Assembly: GCF_035956715.1 (NCBI RefSeq)
Contig: NZ_CP108381.1
Span: 3,876,001-3,940,000, forward strand
DNA: 64,000 nt
From: Nocardia sp. NBC_01329
GTDB taxonomy: Bacteria > Actinomycetota > Actinomycetes > Mycobacteriales > Mycobacteriaceae
Reading direction: 5' to 3'
The stretch's first letter is position 1, and each line of letters begins with the position of its first letter. The notes beneath the pieces were generated by a model. That model searched no databases, was not told where the DNA came from, and was given only the letters and a program-made list of their open reading frames with translations. The position numbers and the translations under genes were made by a program. This document shows, piece after piece, positions 25,344-34,229 of the stretch.

Positions 25344-26546
25344 GTGGGTCGCTCCCGCAGCGCCGGTTCCGCCGGCTCCGGCGGCCGCTCGCCCGCGAAT
25401 CCAACGAACTGGGAGGTCACCCTGTCCGCCGGAACCGGTACTCCGACCCGGTCGGGTCCCATCTCGGTCGTTCCCGGGACAGCGGCTTTCGGGACGGCCG
25501 TGGAACAGGCACTGACCGATTTCTTCGGCACCCGCCGCGATCCGGTCGCCGAATTGGGGCCGGTGTTCGCCGAGAACGTCGAGGCGCTCGAATCGTTCAC
25601 GCTACGTGGCGGTAAACGCACTCGGCCGGGTTTCGCGTGGATGGGCTGGCTCGGCGCCGGCGGCGATCCCGCGAGCGCGGCGGCGGCGGCGGTGCTGCGC
25701 GCATGTTCGGCGCTGGAACTCGTCCAGGCATGCGCGCTGATCCACGACGACATCATCGACTGCTCCCGCACCCGGCGCCGGTTCCCGACCGTGCACGTGG
25801 ACTTCGAGCAGCGGCACCACCGCGCCGCATGGTCCGGCGATTCCGCGCACTACGGCGAGTCGGTGGCGATCCTGCTCGGTGATCTGGCACTGGCCTGGGC
25901 CGACGATATGGTGCACGACGCCGGACTGGAGCCGGCAGCACTGGCCCGGTTCGCTCCGGTATGGGCCCGGATGCGCACCGAGGTGCTGGGCGGCCAGTTG
26001 CTCGACGTACACGGCGAGGCCAGCGGCGACGAATCAGTGGCCGCGGCGCTGCGCATCAACCGATACAAGACCGCCGCCTACACCGTGGAACGCCCGCTGC
26101 ATCTCGGCGCCGCACTGGCCGGCGCCGACCCCGGACTCATCGCCGCCTACCGAACGTACGGCACCGACATCGGTATCGCTTTCCAGCTCCGCGACGATCT
26201 GCTGGGGGTGTTCGGCGATCCAGCGGTGACCGGAAAACCGTCCGGCGACGATCTGCGTGAAGGTAAGCGCACCGTCCTGGTCGCCGAGGCGCTGCAGCGT
26301 GCCGGCGAGACCGATCCGGCCGCAGCCCGGACACTGCGTACCACGATCGGCACCGACCTCACCGACGCGCAGGTGGGTGAATTGCGCGCCCTGCTCATCG
26401 AACTCGGCGCGGTCGACGCGGTGGAGGCCCGGATCACCACACTGACCGATCAGGGTCTCACCGCTGTCGACGCGAGTTCCGCCGCACCGGAAGCCAAGAC
26501 ACGACTTCGTGAAATGGCCCTGGCTGCCACACGGCGCGCGGCATGA
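25344..26546 (+). CDS. idsA2: Polyprenyl (geranylgeranyl) diphosphate synthase
   Basis: This trans-isoprenyl diphosphate synthase condenses IPP with allylic diphosphates, most likely to C20 GGPP. It shows LRGGKRTRPGF, the first aspartate-rich motif HDDIIDCSRTRRR, and the second motif FQLRDDLLGVFGD. The frame from GTG 25344 gives 400 residues, some 45 longer at the N-terminus than the domain needs. A GTG at 25499 could be the true start. Position next to mptA equals mycobacterial idsA2. Here crtI and crtB follow, so it also plays the crtE role of supplying GGPP for carotenoids. Confidence 0.85.
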   Translation: MGRSRSAGSAGSGGRSPANPTNWEVTLSAGTGTPTRSGPISVVPGTAAFGTAVEQALTDFFGTRRDPVAELGPVFAENVEALESFTLRGGKRTRPGFAWMGWLGAGGDPASAAAAAVLRACSALELVQACALIHDDIIDCSRTRRRFPTVHVDFEQRHHRAAWSGDSAHYGESVAILLGDLALAWADDMVHDAGLEPAALARFAPVWARMRTEVLGGQLLDVHGEASGDESVAAALRINRYKTAAYTVERPLHLGAALAGADPGLIAAYRTYGTDIGIAFQLRDDLLGVFGDPAVTGKPSGDDLREGKRTVLVAEALQRAGETDPAAARTLRTTIGTDLTDAQVGELRALLIELGAVDAVEARITTLTDQGLTAVDASSAAPEAKTRLREMALAATRRAA

Positions 26547-26614
26547 CGCGCGACGACCGCGACGGATGGGCCACCGCCCCGGCGGGCCGGGATGTACGGG
26601 CGGGCCGCTCGTGA
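26543..26614 (+). CDS. Possible 23-residue coupling peptide between idsA2 and crtI
   Basis: A 23-codon frame starts at ATG 26543, overlapping the idsA2 stop (ATGA). It ends in TGA 26612-26614, overlapping the crtI GTG (GTGA). It fills the gap exactly and encodes MTRDDRDGWATAPAGRDVRA plus three residues. It may have no protein function but could hand ribosomes from idsA2 to crtI, which lacks a clear ribosome site. Confidence 0.4.
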   Translation: MTRDDRDGWATAPAGRDVRAGRS

Positions 26615-28197
26615 AATCGGTGACCGGGCCTGCGGAAGAGGTGGTCGTGGTAGGCGCCGGATTGTCCGGGCTTGCGGCCGCGCTGTACCTGACCGGCGCC
26701 GGATGTTCGGTCACGCTGGTGGAACGCGCCGACGACGTCGGTGGCCGGGTCGGACGGTACCGGTTCGCCGACTACGAGATCGATTCCGGGGCGACCGTGC
26801 TCACCTTGCCCGCGCTCATCGACGACGCGCTGGCTGCCGTGGGGGCCGACGCCTCGAACACCACGCCGCCGCTGCGGATCCGGCCGCTGGATCCGGCGTA
26901 CCACGCTCGCTTCGCAGACGGATCCGAACTCCGGGTGTTCGCCGACGCCGACCGGATGAGCGCGGAGGTGGCCCGGGCCTGCGGACCGGACGCAGCCGTG
27001 CGGTACCGGCGGCTGCGGGACTGGCTGGGTCGTGTGTTCCGGGCCGAATACGACGAGTTCCTGGCCGCGAACTTCGATTCACCGCTGGATATGGTGCGGT
27101 ACCGGGACAAACGAGCCGCCCTGATCGAACTGATCCGGCTCGGCGCCTTCGGCCGCCTCGGTACCCGGGTCACCCGGACGCTGCGCGATCCCCGGCTGAC
27201 CCGGCTGTTCACCTTCCAGGCACTGTACGCGGGGACAGCACCCGAGCAAGCGCTGGGCGTGTACGGGGCGATCCCCTACATGGATACCGCGCTGGGCGTC
27301 TACTTCCCCGACGGCGGAATGCGGTCCGTCGCCGAAACCCTGGCGGGCGCTTTCACCGACGCGGGTGGTCGCCTCGAACTCGGAACCGAGGTCACCGGGC
27401 TCGACTATCGCCGTAACCGGGCCCGCCGGGTGCTGCTGGCCGACGGTAGGGCCCTGCCCTGCGATGCGGTGGTCCTCACCGCCGATCTGGGTTCGCTGGA
27501 TCGATTCGGCGCGCGCCCGCGCCGAGGCCTGCGGGCCTCCCCGTCCGCGGTCGTGGCCCACGGCACCGTACCCGCCGAGATCGCCCAGAGTTGGCCGGTG
27601 CAGGCACATCACACCATCGATTTCGGCGAGGCCTGGGACCGGACCTTCGCCGAGATCACTCCGTGGCGCGGCGGTCGCCTCATGAGCGATCCATCGCTGC
27701 TGCTGACCCGGCCGGCGCTGAGCGATCCCGGCCTCTACCTCACCCGCGGCGAGACCCGGTACGAACCGTTCTCCCTGCTGGCGCCCTGCCCCAACCTGGA
27801 TTCGGCTCCGCTGGACTGGGACCGGCTCGGCTCGGCCTACCTGCGGGAACTGCTCGCGGTGCTCGAGGAGCGCGGATATCACGGCGTCGCCGCGCAGTTC
27901 ACCGTCGACCGGCTCGACACGCCCGCGACATGGCTGGATCAGGGCATGCTCGCCGGGACTCCGTTCTCCGCCGCGCACCTGTTCCGTCAGACCGGACCCT
28001 TCCGCACCCGTAATCTCGTACGTGGCAGGGAGAACGTGGTCCTGGCCGGATGCGGTACCACCCCCGGGGTCGGTGTGCCGACCGCGCTGCTGTCGGGAAA
28101 ACTCGCGGCACAGCGCGTTGTGGGCGAGAATCGCGGGGTCCGGACGCGCGCCCCCGCCACCGTCCGGCGGCCTTCCGGGACGGAAGCCGTAAACTGA
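26611..28197 (+). CDS. crtI: Phytoene desaturase CrtI
   Basis: CrtI introduces double bonds into phytoene to give lycopene-type carotenoids, using FAD at the membrane. The 528-residue product begins with the dinucleotide motif VVVVGAGLSGLAAALYL and a following ERADDVGGRVGRY segment. It continues with DSGATVLTLPAL, the substrate-side YMDTALGVYFPDGGM, and the C-terminal LAGCGTTPGVGVPTALLSG motif. I chose GTG 26611, which overlaps a mini-cistron; an in-frame ATG upstream at 26509 lies inside idsA2. The number of desaturations cannot be read from sequence. Confidence 0.88.
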   Translation: MKSVTGPAEEVVVVGAGLSGLAAALYLTGAGCSVTLVERADDVGGRVGRYRFADYEIDSGATVLTLPALIDDALAAVGADASNTTPPLRIRPLDPAYHARFADGSELRVFADADRMSAEVARACGPDAAVRYRRLRDWLGRVFRAEYDEFLAANFDSPLDMVRYRDKRAALIELIRLGAFGRLGTRVTRTLRDPRLTRLFTFQALYAGTAPEQALGVYGAIPYMDTALGVYFPDGGMRSVAETLAGAFTDAGGRLELGTEVTGLDYRRNRARRVLLADGRALPCDAVVLTADLGSLDRFGARPRRGLRASPSAVVAHGTVPAEIAQSWPVQAHHTIDFGEAWDRTFAEITPWRGGRLMSDPSLLLTRPALSDPGLYLTRGETRYEPFSLLAPCPNLDSAPLDWDRLGSAYLRELLAVLEERGYHGVAAQFTVDRLDTPATWLDQGMLAGTPFSAAHLFRQTGPFRTRNLVRGRENVVLAGCGTTPGVGVPTALLSGKLAAQRVVGENRGVRTRAPATVRRPSGTEAVN

Positions 28198-28256
28198 GCG
28201 CCGACCTATTCGCCCGCGGTTGCGACCGCCGACCATCCAGGGGGGACCGACACCGG

Positions 28257-29945
28257 ATGCCAGCCCCCCATATGCACACCACGACCACCACTGTTCCCGT
28301 CGCCGACCCCGGCGCGGCCATCTCGGACCCGCTGACCGCGCGGACGGCAGGACGTGCCGGATTCGCGCCCGGGTTCTGGGGCTGGCTGCGTTTCTGCGGC
28401 GACTTCCTGCGCAGCCCGGAAGGTCATGCGGCACTGTTCGGCTTCGCCGGCGCCGTGATGATCACCTTCGGCGGTTTCGGCGCCGGTGGTGTGCGGAAAC
28501 GCGATCCGCTGCTCGAGGCGGTGCACCTGTCCTGGCTCCGATTCGGGCACGGCTACGCGTTGTCGATGATCTGCGTCTGGGCCGGGGTGCTGATGATGGT
28601 GGCCGGCTGGGTGCGGCTGGGCCGGATAACTCTCGGATTCGGCGGCCACACCGGTGAGGTACGGCTCAACGAACTGCGCGCCATCGTCGGTATCTGGATC
28701 GCCCCGTTGATGTTCGCGGTGCCCATGTTCAGCCGCGACGCCTACTCCTATCTCGCCCAGGGCGCGCTGCTGCGCGACGGCTTCGACCCGTATCAGGTGG
28801 GCCCGGTCGCCAATCCCGGCATCCTGCTGGACAACGTGAGCACCGTCTGGACAACCACCACCGCACCCTATGGTCCGGTGTTCCTGCTGATGGGCCGTGC
28901 GATCACGGCGGTCACCGGGGACAGTGTGGTCGGCGGCACGATCGCGTTGCGCTTCGTCATGCTGCCCGGCCTGGTGCTGATGATGTGGGCGGTGCCGTAC
29001 CTGACCAAACACCTCGGCGGTCGCCCCGCCGTCGCTCTGTGGCTGGCGGTGCTCAACCCGCTGGTCCTGATCCACCTGATCGGCGGCGTGCACAACGAAA
29101 TGCTGATGGTCGGGCTGATGTGCGCCGGAATCGCCCTGGTCCTGGAACGCCATCACGTGGCGGGCATCGTGGTGGTGGCGATCGGGGTCGCCATCAAGGC
29201 GACCGCCGGCGTAGCGCTGCCTTTCCTGGTGTGGATCTGGATGCTGCACGAACGCGATCGCCGCGCCGAGGACGGCCAGCGCGCCGCCCTGTCCACCAGT
29301 AGCCGGGAGTTCCTGGCCCACCACTGGAAGATGTTCGCCAAGATCGCAGGTCTCGGTCTCGCGGTGTTCGCGGCGGTTTTCGTGGCGGCCTCGGCGATCG
29401 CCGGTGTCGGAATCGGCTGGCTCACCGCGCTGTCGGGGTCACGCAAGATCATCAATTGGTTGTCGCTGCCCACCGTTATGGCGCACGTCGTCACCTGGAT
29501 CACCCCGTTCGGCCTGGACTCGGCGCTCGAAGTGACCCGCTGGCTGTGCATGCTGGCCCTGGTGGTGCTGCTGGTGTGGACATGGTGGCGGTTCAAGCTC
29601 ACCGAACGCGATGCGGTACTGGGTATCCTGATCGCCTTCGTCGCGATCGTGATCCTGTCGCCGGCCGCGCTGCCCTGGTATTACTCGTGGCCGCTGGCGC
29701 TCGCCGCCGGCTTCGCGCTGTCCACCACCACACTCATGACGCTGGTCGGTGTCTGTACCTGGCTGATGCTGGTATTCCAGCCCGACGGTTCGATCGGCCT
29801 GTACAACTTCTGGCATGTCGCGGCCGCGACCTTCGCCTCTGTTGTCGCCGCGCTCTCGCTGCGCACCATCGACCCGCTACGGCTGCGCGGCACTCCCCGC
29901 GCGGCGGTCCCCGTTCCCACGCCCGCGGTCACCGGCGGTCGGTGA
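28257..29945 (+). CDS. mptA: Alpha-1,6-mannosyltransferase MptA
   Basis: MptA is a GT-C enzyme that extends the alpha-1,6-mannan backbone of lipomannan and lipoarabinomannan on the outer face of the membrane, using polyprenyl-phosphomannose. The 562-residue product has about twelve hydrophobic helices. The GT-C acidic motif lies in the first large loop (PMFSRDAYSYLAQGALL). The GGVHNEMLMVGLM and PWYYSWPLALAAGF segments are seen in Rv2174-like proteins. ATG 28257 follows a GGGGGG at twelve bases. The crtI and crtB genes flank it, and its stop overlaps the crtB start by GTGA. Confidence 0.88.
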   Translation: MPAPHMHTTTTTVPVADPGAAISDPLTARTAGRAGFAPGFWGWLRFCGDFLRSPEGHAALFGFAGAVMITFGGFGAGGVRKRDPLLEAVHLSWLRFGHGYALSMICVWAGVLMMVAGWVRLGRITLGFGGHTGEVRLNELRAIVGIWIAPLMFAVPMFSRDAYSYLAQGALLRDGFDPYQVGPVANPGILLDNVSTVWTTTTAPYGPVFLLMGRAITAVTGDSVVGGTIALRFVMLPGLVLMMWAVPYLTKHLGGRPAVALWLAVLNPLVLIHLIGGVHNEMLMVGLMCAGIALVLERHHVAGIVVVAIGVAIKATAGVALPFLVWIWMLHERDRRAEDGQRAALSTSSREFLAHHWKMFAKIAGLGLAVFAAVFVAASAIAGVGIGWLTALSGSRKIINWLSLPTVMAHVVTWITPFGLDSALEVTRWLCMLALVVLLVWTWWRFKLTERDAVLGILIAFVAIVILSPAALPWYYSWPLALAAGFALSTTTLMTLVGVCTWLMLVFQPDGSIGLYNFWHVAAATFASVVAALSLRTIDPLRLRGTPRAAVPVPTPAVTGGR

Positions 29946-30928
29946 ACGACCCGAGTGGTGGCGGTCGCGGCGGATACACCCCGCCGGCCGGTCACGATGC
30001 GCTGCGGGTCGACTACCGGCACTGCCGCCGGATCGCCGCGGCGCACGGTCGCACGTACCATCTGGCGACCCGGCTCCTGTCGGCCGACCGCCGACCGGCG
30101 GTGCACGCGCTGTACGCCTTCGCGCGGACGGTGGACGATATCGTCGATGATCCGCGCCGCCCTGACCACAGTCCACACAACGCAGTGGCCGCACTGGACA
30201 CCGTCGAATCTCGGCTCCGGGCCGCTTGGTCCCGGCCCACGCTCGCTCCGCCGTCACCGGCCCCGGGTGCCGAACTCCCCCTGGAGTTCGACCGGGTCGT
30301 GCCACCACTCACCGATACCGTCACCCGATTCGCGATCGAGTCGCGGCATTTCTGGACCTTCTTGGACTCCATGCGCATGGACATTCCGGGCTCTCCCCTG
30401 TTCCGCAACCGATATCCGACGATGGCGGCCCTGCACGAGTACATGCGCGGGTCGGCCGCGGCCATCGGTCTGCAACTCCTGCCCGTACTCGGCACCGTCT
30501 GCCCGTTGACCGAAGCCGAACCTGCGGCGGCCGCGCTCGGCAACGCCTTCCAGCTCACCAATTTCCTGCGCGATATCGGTGAGGACCTCGACCGCGACCG
30601 GATCTATCTACCGGCGGCCGACCTCGCCGCGTTCGGAGTGGACGAGGACCTGCTCGCCACCGGCCGGCGCACCGGACGTACCGACCGGCGGCTGCGCCGG
30701 GCACTGGCACATCTGATCGCGATCAACCGCGATCTGTACCGAGGCGCGCAGCCGGGTATCGACATGCTGAACCCCCGGGTGCGCCCCGCCATCCGCACGG
30801 CCGCTGTCCTCTACGCGGCCATCCTCGACCGCATAGAGGACAGCGGCTACGCCGTGTTCGCGCAGCGCGCCGTGGTACCGCGGCGCGCTCGACTGCGACT
30901 CGCCGCCGGCGCGGTACTGGGTAGCTGA
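29942..30928 (+). CDS. crtB: Phytoene synthase CrtB
   Basis: CrtB joins two GGPP molecules head to head to make phytoene. The 328-residue product has both aspartate-rich motifs, DDIVDD (near residue 65) and QLTNFLRDIGEDLDRDRIYL (around residue 205), plus YAFARTVDDIVD and RNRYPTMAALHEYMRGSA segments. It starts at GTG 29942, overlapping the mptA stop by four bases. Together with idsA2, crtI and cruF it completes the early carotenoid route. A squalene-synthase-like reaction is less likely given the crtI neighbour. Confidence 0.9.
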   Translation: MNDPSGGGRGGYTPPAGHDALRVDYRHCRRIAAAHGRTYHLATRLLSADRRPAVHALYAFARTVDDIVDDPRRPDHSPHNAVAALDTVESRLRAAWSRPTLAPPSPAPGAELPLEFDRVVPPLTDTVTRFAIESRHFWTFLDSMRMDIPGSPLFRNRYPTMAALHEYMRGSAAAIGLQLLPVLGTVCPLTEAEPAAAALGNAFQLTNFLRDIGEDLDRDRIYLPAADLAAFGVDEDLLATGRRTGRTDRRLRRALAHLIAINRDLYRGAQPGIDMLNPRVRPAIRTAAVLYAAILDRIEDSGYAVFAQRAVVPRRARLRLAAGAVLGS

Positions 30929-30933
30929 GCCGA

Positions 30934-31302
30934 TCAGATCGGGTCGGCCGCGGCGCGGCGCAGCACCTCACGCGCCAGCGGCCCGTGCAGCGCTTCCACC
31001 GGCTTACCCGGCAGCGTGTCGTCGTCGGTGAAAATCCATTCCAGGATCTCCTCGTCGGTGTACTTCGCGTCGCGCATCACCGTGATCAACCCGGGCAACC
31101 ATCTCAGCACGGCACCCGTCTCGTCGAAGAAGATCTCCGGGACCCCGACCACACCGTCACGCCGGAGGGCCAGCAGCTGGTTGTCGCGCAGCATCTGATG
31201 CACCCGGGTCACCACGATGCCCAATTGTTTCGCGACTTCGGGCAGCGCGAGCAGGGGTACCGAGGCGGGCAGGACATCGGCACTACAGGGAAAGGCACTC
31301 AC
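30934..31302 (-). CDS. Rv2175c-like helix-turn-helix DNA-binding protein
   Basis: The 122-residue product resembles mycobacterial Rv2175c: LLALPEVAKQLGIVVTRVHQMLRDNQLLALRRDG forms the N-terminal winged-helix-like region. VPEIFF, WLPGLITVMRDAKYTDEEILEWIFT and the ARPVDALH-like KPVEALHGPLAREVLRRA end follow. Rv2175c is a known substrate of the kinase PknL, and phosphorylation weakens its DNA binding. Here the pknL homologue is divergent, 126 bases away, so the pair is conserved. The start is taken as GTG 31302; the N-terminus is shorter than in Mycobacterium. Confidence 0.8.
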   Translation of the reverse strand: MSAFPCSADVLPASVPLLALPEVAKQLGIVVTRVHQMLRDNQLLALRRDGVVGVPEIFFDETGAVLRWLPGLITVMRDAKYTDEEILEWIFTDDDTLPGKPVEALHGPLAREVLRRAAADPI

Positions 31303-31428
31303 GGAAGACAACCGTAGACGCTGCCCACATCCCCGCCGTGACACACCCACTTCGACCCGGCCGATACCATCGACACCAGCCGCGCGGGGCGGCCACCATG
31401 TGGACGCGGTGAGAAAGTGGAGAGGTTC

Positions 31429-33360
31429 GTGACAGCCGGAACAGAATTGATCGGTGCCGTACTCGACCGGCGCTACCGGATCGACGCACCGATCGCCCGC
31501 GGTGGAATGTCGATGGTATTCCGCGGCGTGGACACCCGCCTGGGCCGTCAGGTCGCCATCAAGGTCATGGACCCGAAGTTCGCGGGCGACCCTCAGTTCC
31601 TGAGCCGGTTCGAATTCGAGGCCCGCGCGGTCGCCGGACTCAAACACTCCTCCCTGGTCGAGGTCTACGACCAGGGTATAGACGGTGAGTACCCGTTCCT
31701 CGTCATGGAACTGGTCCAGGGCGGCACACTGCGCGAGCTGCTGCGCGAGCGCGGCCCCATGCCCCCGCACGCGGTGCGCGCGGTAGCCGAACCGGTACTG
31801 GCCGCGATCGGCGTCGCGCACGCCGCCGGACTGGTACATCGTGACGTGAAACCGGAGAACGTGCTCATCTCCGACTCCGGGGACGTCAAGATCGCCGACT
31901 TCGGACTGGTTCGCGCGGTCGCGGCCGCCAACACCACGTCGGCCAGCGTCATCCTGGGTACCGCGGCCTACCTGTCACCGGAACAGGTGACCTCCGGAAG
32001 CGCCGACGCCCGCAGCGATGTGTACGCGTTCGGGATCCTGATCTTCGAACTGCTCACCGGGCGGGTGCCGTTCACCGGCGACAACTCGCTGTCGGTGGCC
32101 TACCAGCGGGTGGAGAACGACGTACCGAGCCCCAGCGAGTTCATCGCCGGGGTGCCGCCCGAATTCGATCGGCTGGTCGCCCGCGCCACCGCCCGGGAAC
32201 CCGGGCACCGATTCGCCGACGCCGGCGAAATGGTCGCCGAATTGCGGGCCATCGCCGCACGCCTGGATCTGCCCGCCTACCGGGTGCCCGCACCCAGCGA
32301 ATCGGCCGAACACACCAGTGCCCGGCATCCGATCACCCGGCCCGCTCCCGAATCCGCCGCTGTAGCCGGACCGCAGGCTACGCGGATGGTGACCACCGCC
32401 CACCCCCGAAACGAACCACCGCCCCCCGCCTACATTCCGCCGCAGCAACCCACCCAGTACAGCGCCTATCAGGAGAGCCGGGCCAACCACCGGCGCAACG
32501 GCATGATCTGGGCGGCCCTGGTCGTAGTGCTGACACTGCTCGTCGGAATCGGAGGCTGGTGGCTCGGGATGGGCCGCTACGCCACAGTCCCCTCGGTCGC
32601 CGGTATGACACTGGAGAACGCCACCGCCGAACTGCAGGAGACCGGGTTCGAGACCGGCACCCGGGACAAGGCCTCCGATACCGTCCCCGTCGGCGGCGTG
32701 GTGGGTACCGACCCCGGACCGGGCGCCCGTGAAACCAAGGGCTCCACGATCGCCGTCCTGGTCTCCAGCGGGAAACCTCAGGTACCCGCAGCCGCTCCCG
32801 GCGACAACTGGGACGAGGTCCAGCAGTTGATCCGCGATCAGGGTCTGCAACCGGTCGACGGCGGCGAAGTAGCGAGCACAGCCCCCGAAGGAACCCTGGC
32901 TCGGATCGATCCCGGCCCGGGCACCGTCCTGCCCGCGGGCGGCCGCGTACAGATCTGGAAGAGCAACGGATCCAAACCCGTCCAGCTCCCGGACCTGCGT
33001 GCCGCGACACCCGAGCAAGCCAGGCAGAAACTCACCGACCTCGGCCTCACGGTCGGTGGCGAAAGCCCCGTCTACGACAAACTCGTCGAAGTAGGCCGCG
33101 TGGTCGGCACGGATCCGACCGTCGGCACCACCGTCGACGCCGGATCCTCGGTCACCCTGCTGGTCTGCGAAGCCGTCACCATGCCGTCGGTCATGGGCAA
33201 AAAAGTGTCCGAAGCCCGCCGGACCCTGGAATCGCTGGGACTGACGGTTCAGGTGCGGCAGCTGGCCCCCCTGGATTCCTCGGCGGTGGTATCCCAGAAC
33301 CCTCCGGCGAACGCCAATGTCGAACCGGGGGCGACGGTCACTATCGTGGCCTTCCCCTGA
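31429..33360 (+). CDS. pknL: Serine/threonine protein kinase PknL with four PASTA domains
   Basis: This transmembrane Hanks-type kinase phosphorylates envelope and regulatory proteins. Residues about 10-275 form the kinase: glycine loop ARGGMSMVF, VAIKVMD lysine near 45, catalytic VHRDVKPEN near 138, DFG near 158 and the SPEQ end of the activation loop. A proline-rich linker leads to one membrane helix (about 358-380) and four extracellular PASTA repeats of some 65 residues, the second one degenerate. I chose GTG 31429, preceded by GGAGAGG, over GTG 31417. M. tuberculosis PknL, as I recall, lacks PASTA repeats. Neighbouring Rv2175c-like and carotenoid/mannan genes support the PknL name. Confidence 0.9.
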   Translation: MTAGTELIGAVLDRRYRIDAPIARGGMSMVFRGVDTRLGRQVAIKVMDPKFAGDPQFLSRFEFEARAVAGLKHSSLVEVYDQGIDGEYPFLVMELVQGGTLRELLRERGPMPPHAVRAVAEPVLAAIGVAHAAGLVHRDVKPENVLISDSGDVKIADFGLVRAVAAANTTSASVILGTAAYLSPEQVTSGSADARSDVYAFGILIFELLTGRVPFTGDNSLSVAYQRVENDVPSPSEFIAGVPPEFDRLVARATAREPGHRFADAGEMVAELRAIAARLDLPAYRVPAPSESAEHTSARHPITRPAPESAAVAGPQATRMVTTAHPRNEPPPPAYIPPQQPTQYSAYQESRANHRRNGMIWAALVVVLTLLVGIGGWWLGMGRYATVPSVAGMTLENATAELQETGFETGTRDKASDTVPVGGVVGTDPGPGARETKGSTIAVLVSSGKPQVPAAAPGDNWDEVQQLIRDQGLQPVDGGEVASTAPEGTLARIDPGPGTVLPAGGRVQIWKSNGSKPVQLPDLRAATPEQARQKLTDLGLTVGGESPVYDKLVEVGRVVGTDPTVGTTVDAGSSVTLLVCEAVTMPSVMGKKVSEARRTLESLGLTVQVRQLAPLDSSAVVSQNPPANANVEPGATVTIVAFP

Positions 33361-33370
33361 CAGCTCACCT

Positions 33371-33558
33371 GAGCTGTGTTTATTTGCGGCGCCTGCGGCG
33401 CCGCGGGTCGAGGCCCCTGGAAGTCCCGCCGCTGCGCCCTCGAGACTCGCGCCTTCGGCGCATGCGACGTGCGGTCGGCCATCCGTGGAATGTGACCTGC
33501 TGAGCACCTCCGGCCAAGGGCGGGACGGGCCTCGACCTTCGTGGGCCTCGTAAAACTC
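33371..33558 (-). repeat. Diverged, inverted copy of the D element (D3)
   Basis: Read on the minus strand, this stretch matches D1 in its ending (GC hairpin plus ATAAACACAG tail, 33372-33404), its centre (33440-33470, containing TCTCGAGGGCGC) and its beginning (GAGTTTTACGAGG near 33550). Sequence between these blocks is diverged and longer. D1 and D3 therefore form an inverted pair around about 250 bases. Confidence 0.65.
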
Positions 33559-33806
33559 GGCACCGGGCGAGCGCGACCGTCCACGAAAGCGACACACGAG
33601 GTTGCCGGCGATACGAAACCGAGGAACCCGCCGGAACAAAGGCGAGCTCACCGGCGAACAGCCACCAAAACCGAGTGACAGACAAACACACAGACACAAC
33701 CCCGACCAGCATCGTGCGACCGACTGAGGCACGGGCACCCTCCACCGACCCGCGCAATGCTCCGGGTCCGCATGCCGACCGCGACCGCGAATCCCGGCGC
33801 AACCGC

Positions 33807-33959
33807 ATGAGTCGAGTTTTACGAGACACCCAATGGGTTGAGGCCGTCTCGCCGTTCAGGCCTCGAAGCGCATGCGCCGAAGGCGCGAGTCTCGAGGCCT
33901 GAACGGCGAGACTTCAGGGCCTCAACCCCCGCGCGCGCCAGCGCGCCGAAAAACACAGC
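33807..33959 (+). repeat. Structured dispersed repeat D1
   Basis: This element of about 153 bp begins ATGAGTCGAGTTTTACGAGA. It contains a perfect 21-bp inverted repeat (33846-33866 with 33892-33912) around a loop that can itself pair (GCGC blocks). Outer arms GGGTTGAGGC and GCCTCAACCC extend the stem. It ends in a second GC hairpin followed by AAAACACAGC. The same architecture recurs at 48,240 with paired base changes. Confidence 0.85.
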
Positions 33960-33972
33960 ACCTTCACGAGCA

Positions 33973-34229
33973 AGCTCACCTCTCACCTCTCACCTTCACC
34001 AGCCAGCTCACCTCTCACCTTCACCAGCCAGCTCACCTCTCACCTTCACCAGCCAGCTCACCTCTCACCTTCACCAGCCAGCTCACCTCTCACCTTCACC
34101 AGCCAGCTCACTTCCCACCTTCACCAGCCAGCTCACTTCCCACCTTCACCAGCCAGCTCACTTCCCACCTTCACCAGCCAGCTCACTTCCCACCCTCACC
34201 AGCCAGCTCACTTCCCACCCTCACCAGCC
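33973..34229. repeat. 25-bp minisatellite, ten units
   Basis: Ten head-to-tail units start at 33973 and then at 34005, 34030, 34055, 34080, 34105, 34130, 34155, 34180 and 34205. The first is 32 bases owing to an extra TCTCACC; all others are 25. Units 2-5 are identical, units 6-8 share a second version (CACTTCCC in place of CACCTCTC), and units 9-10 add one more change (T to C). The array is pyrimidine-rich (CTCACC and TTCACC words) and ends 27 bases from the aroG stop. Confidence 0.95.

Noticed and set aside
30934..31839. Long version (about 300 codons) of the Rv2175c-like gene
   Set aside because: The upstream part is antisense to pknL; the conserved domain starts close to GTG 31302.
33973..34229. 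CRISPR-like look of regularly spaced repeats
   Set aside because: The 25-bp units are directly adjacent with no unique spacers, no repeat palindrome and no cas genes nearby; it is a minisatellite.
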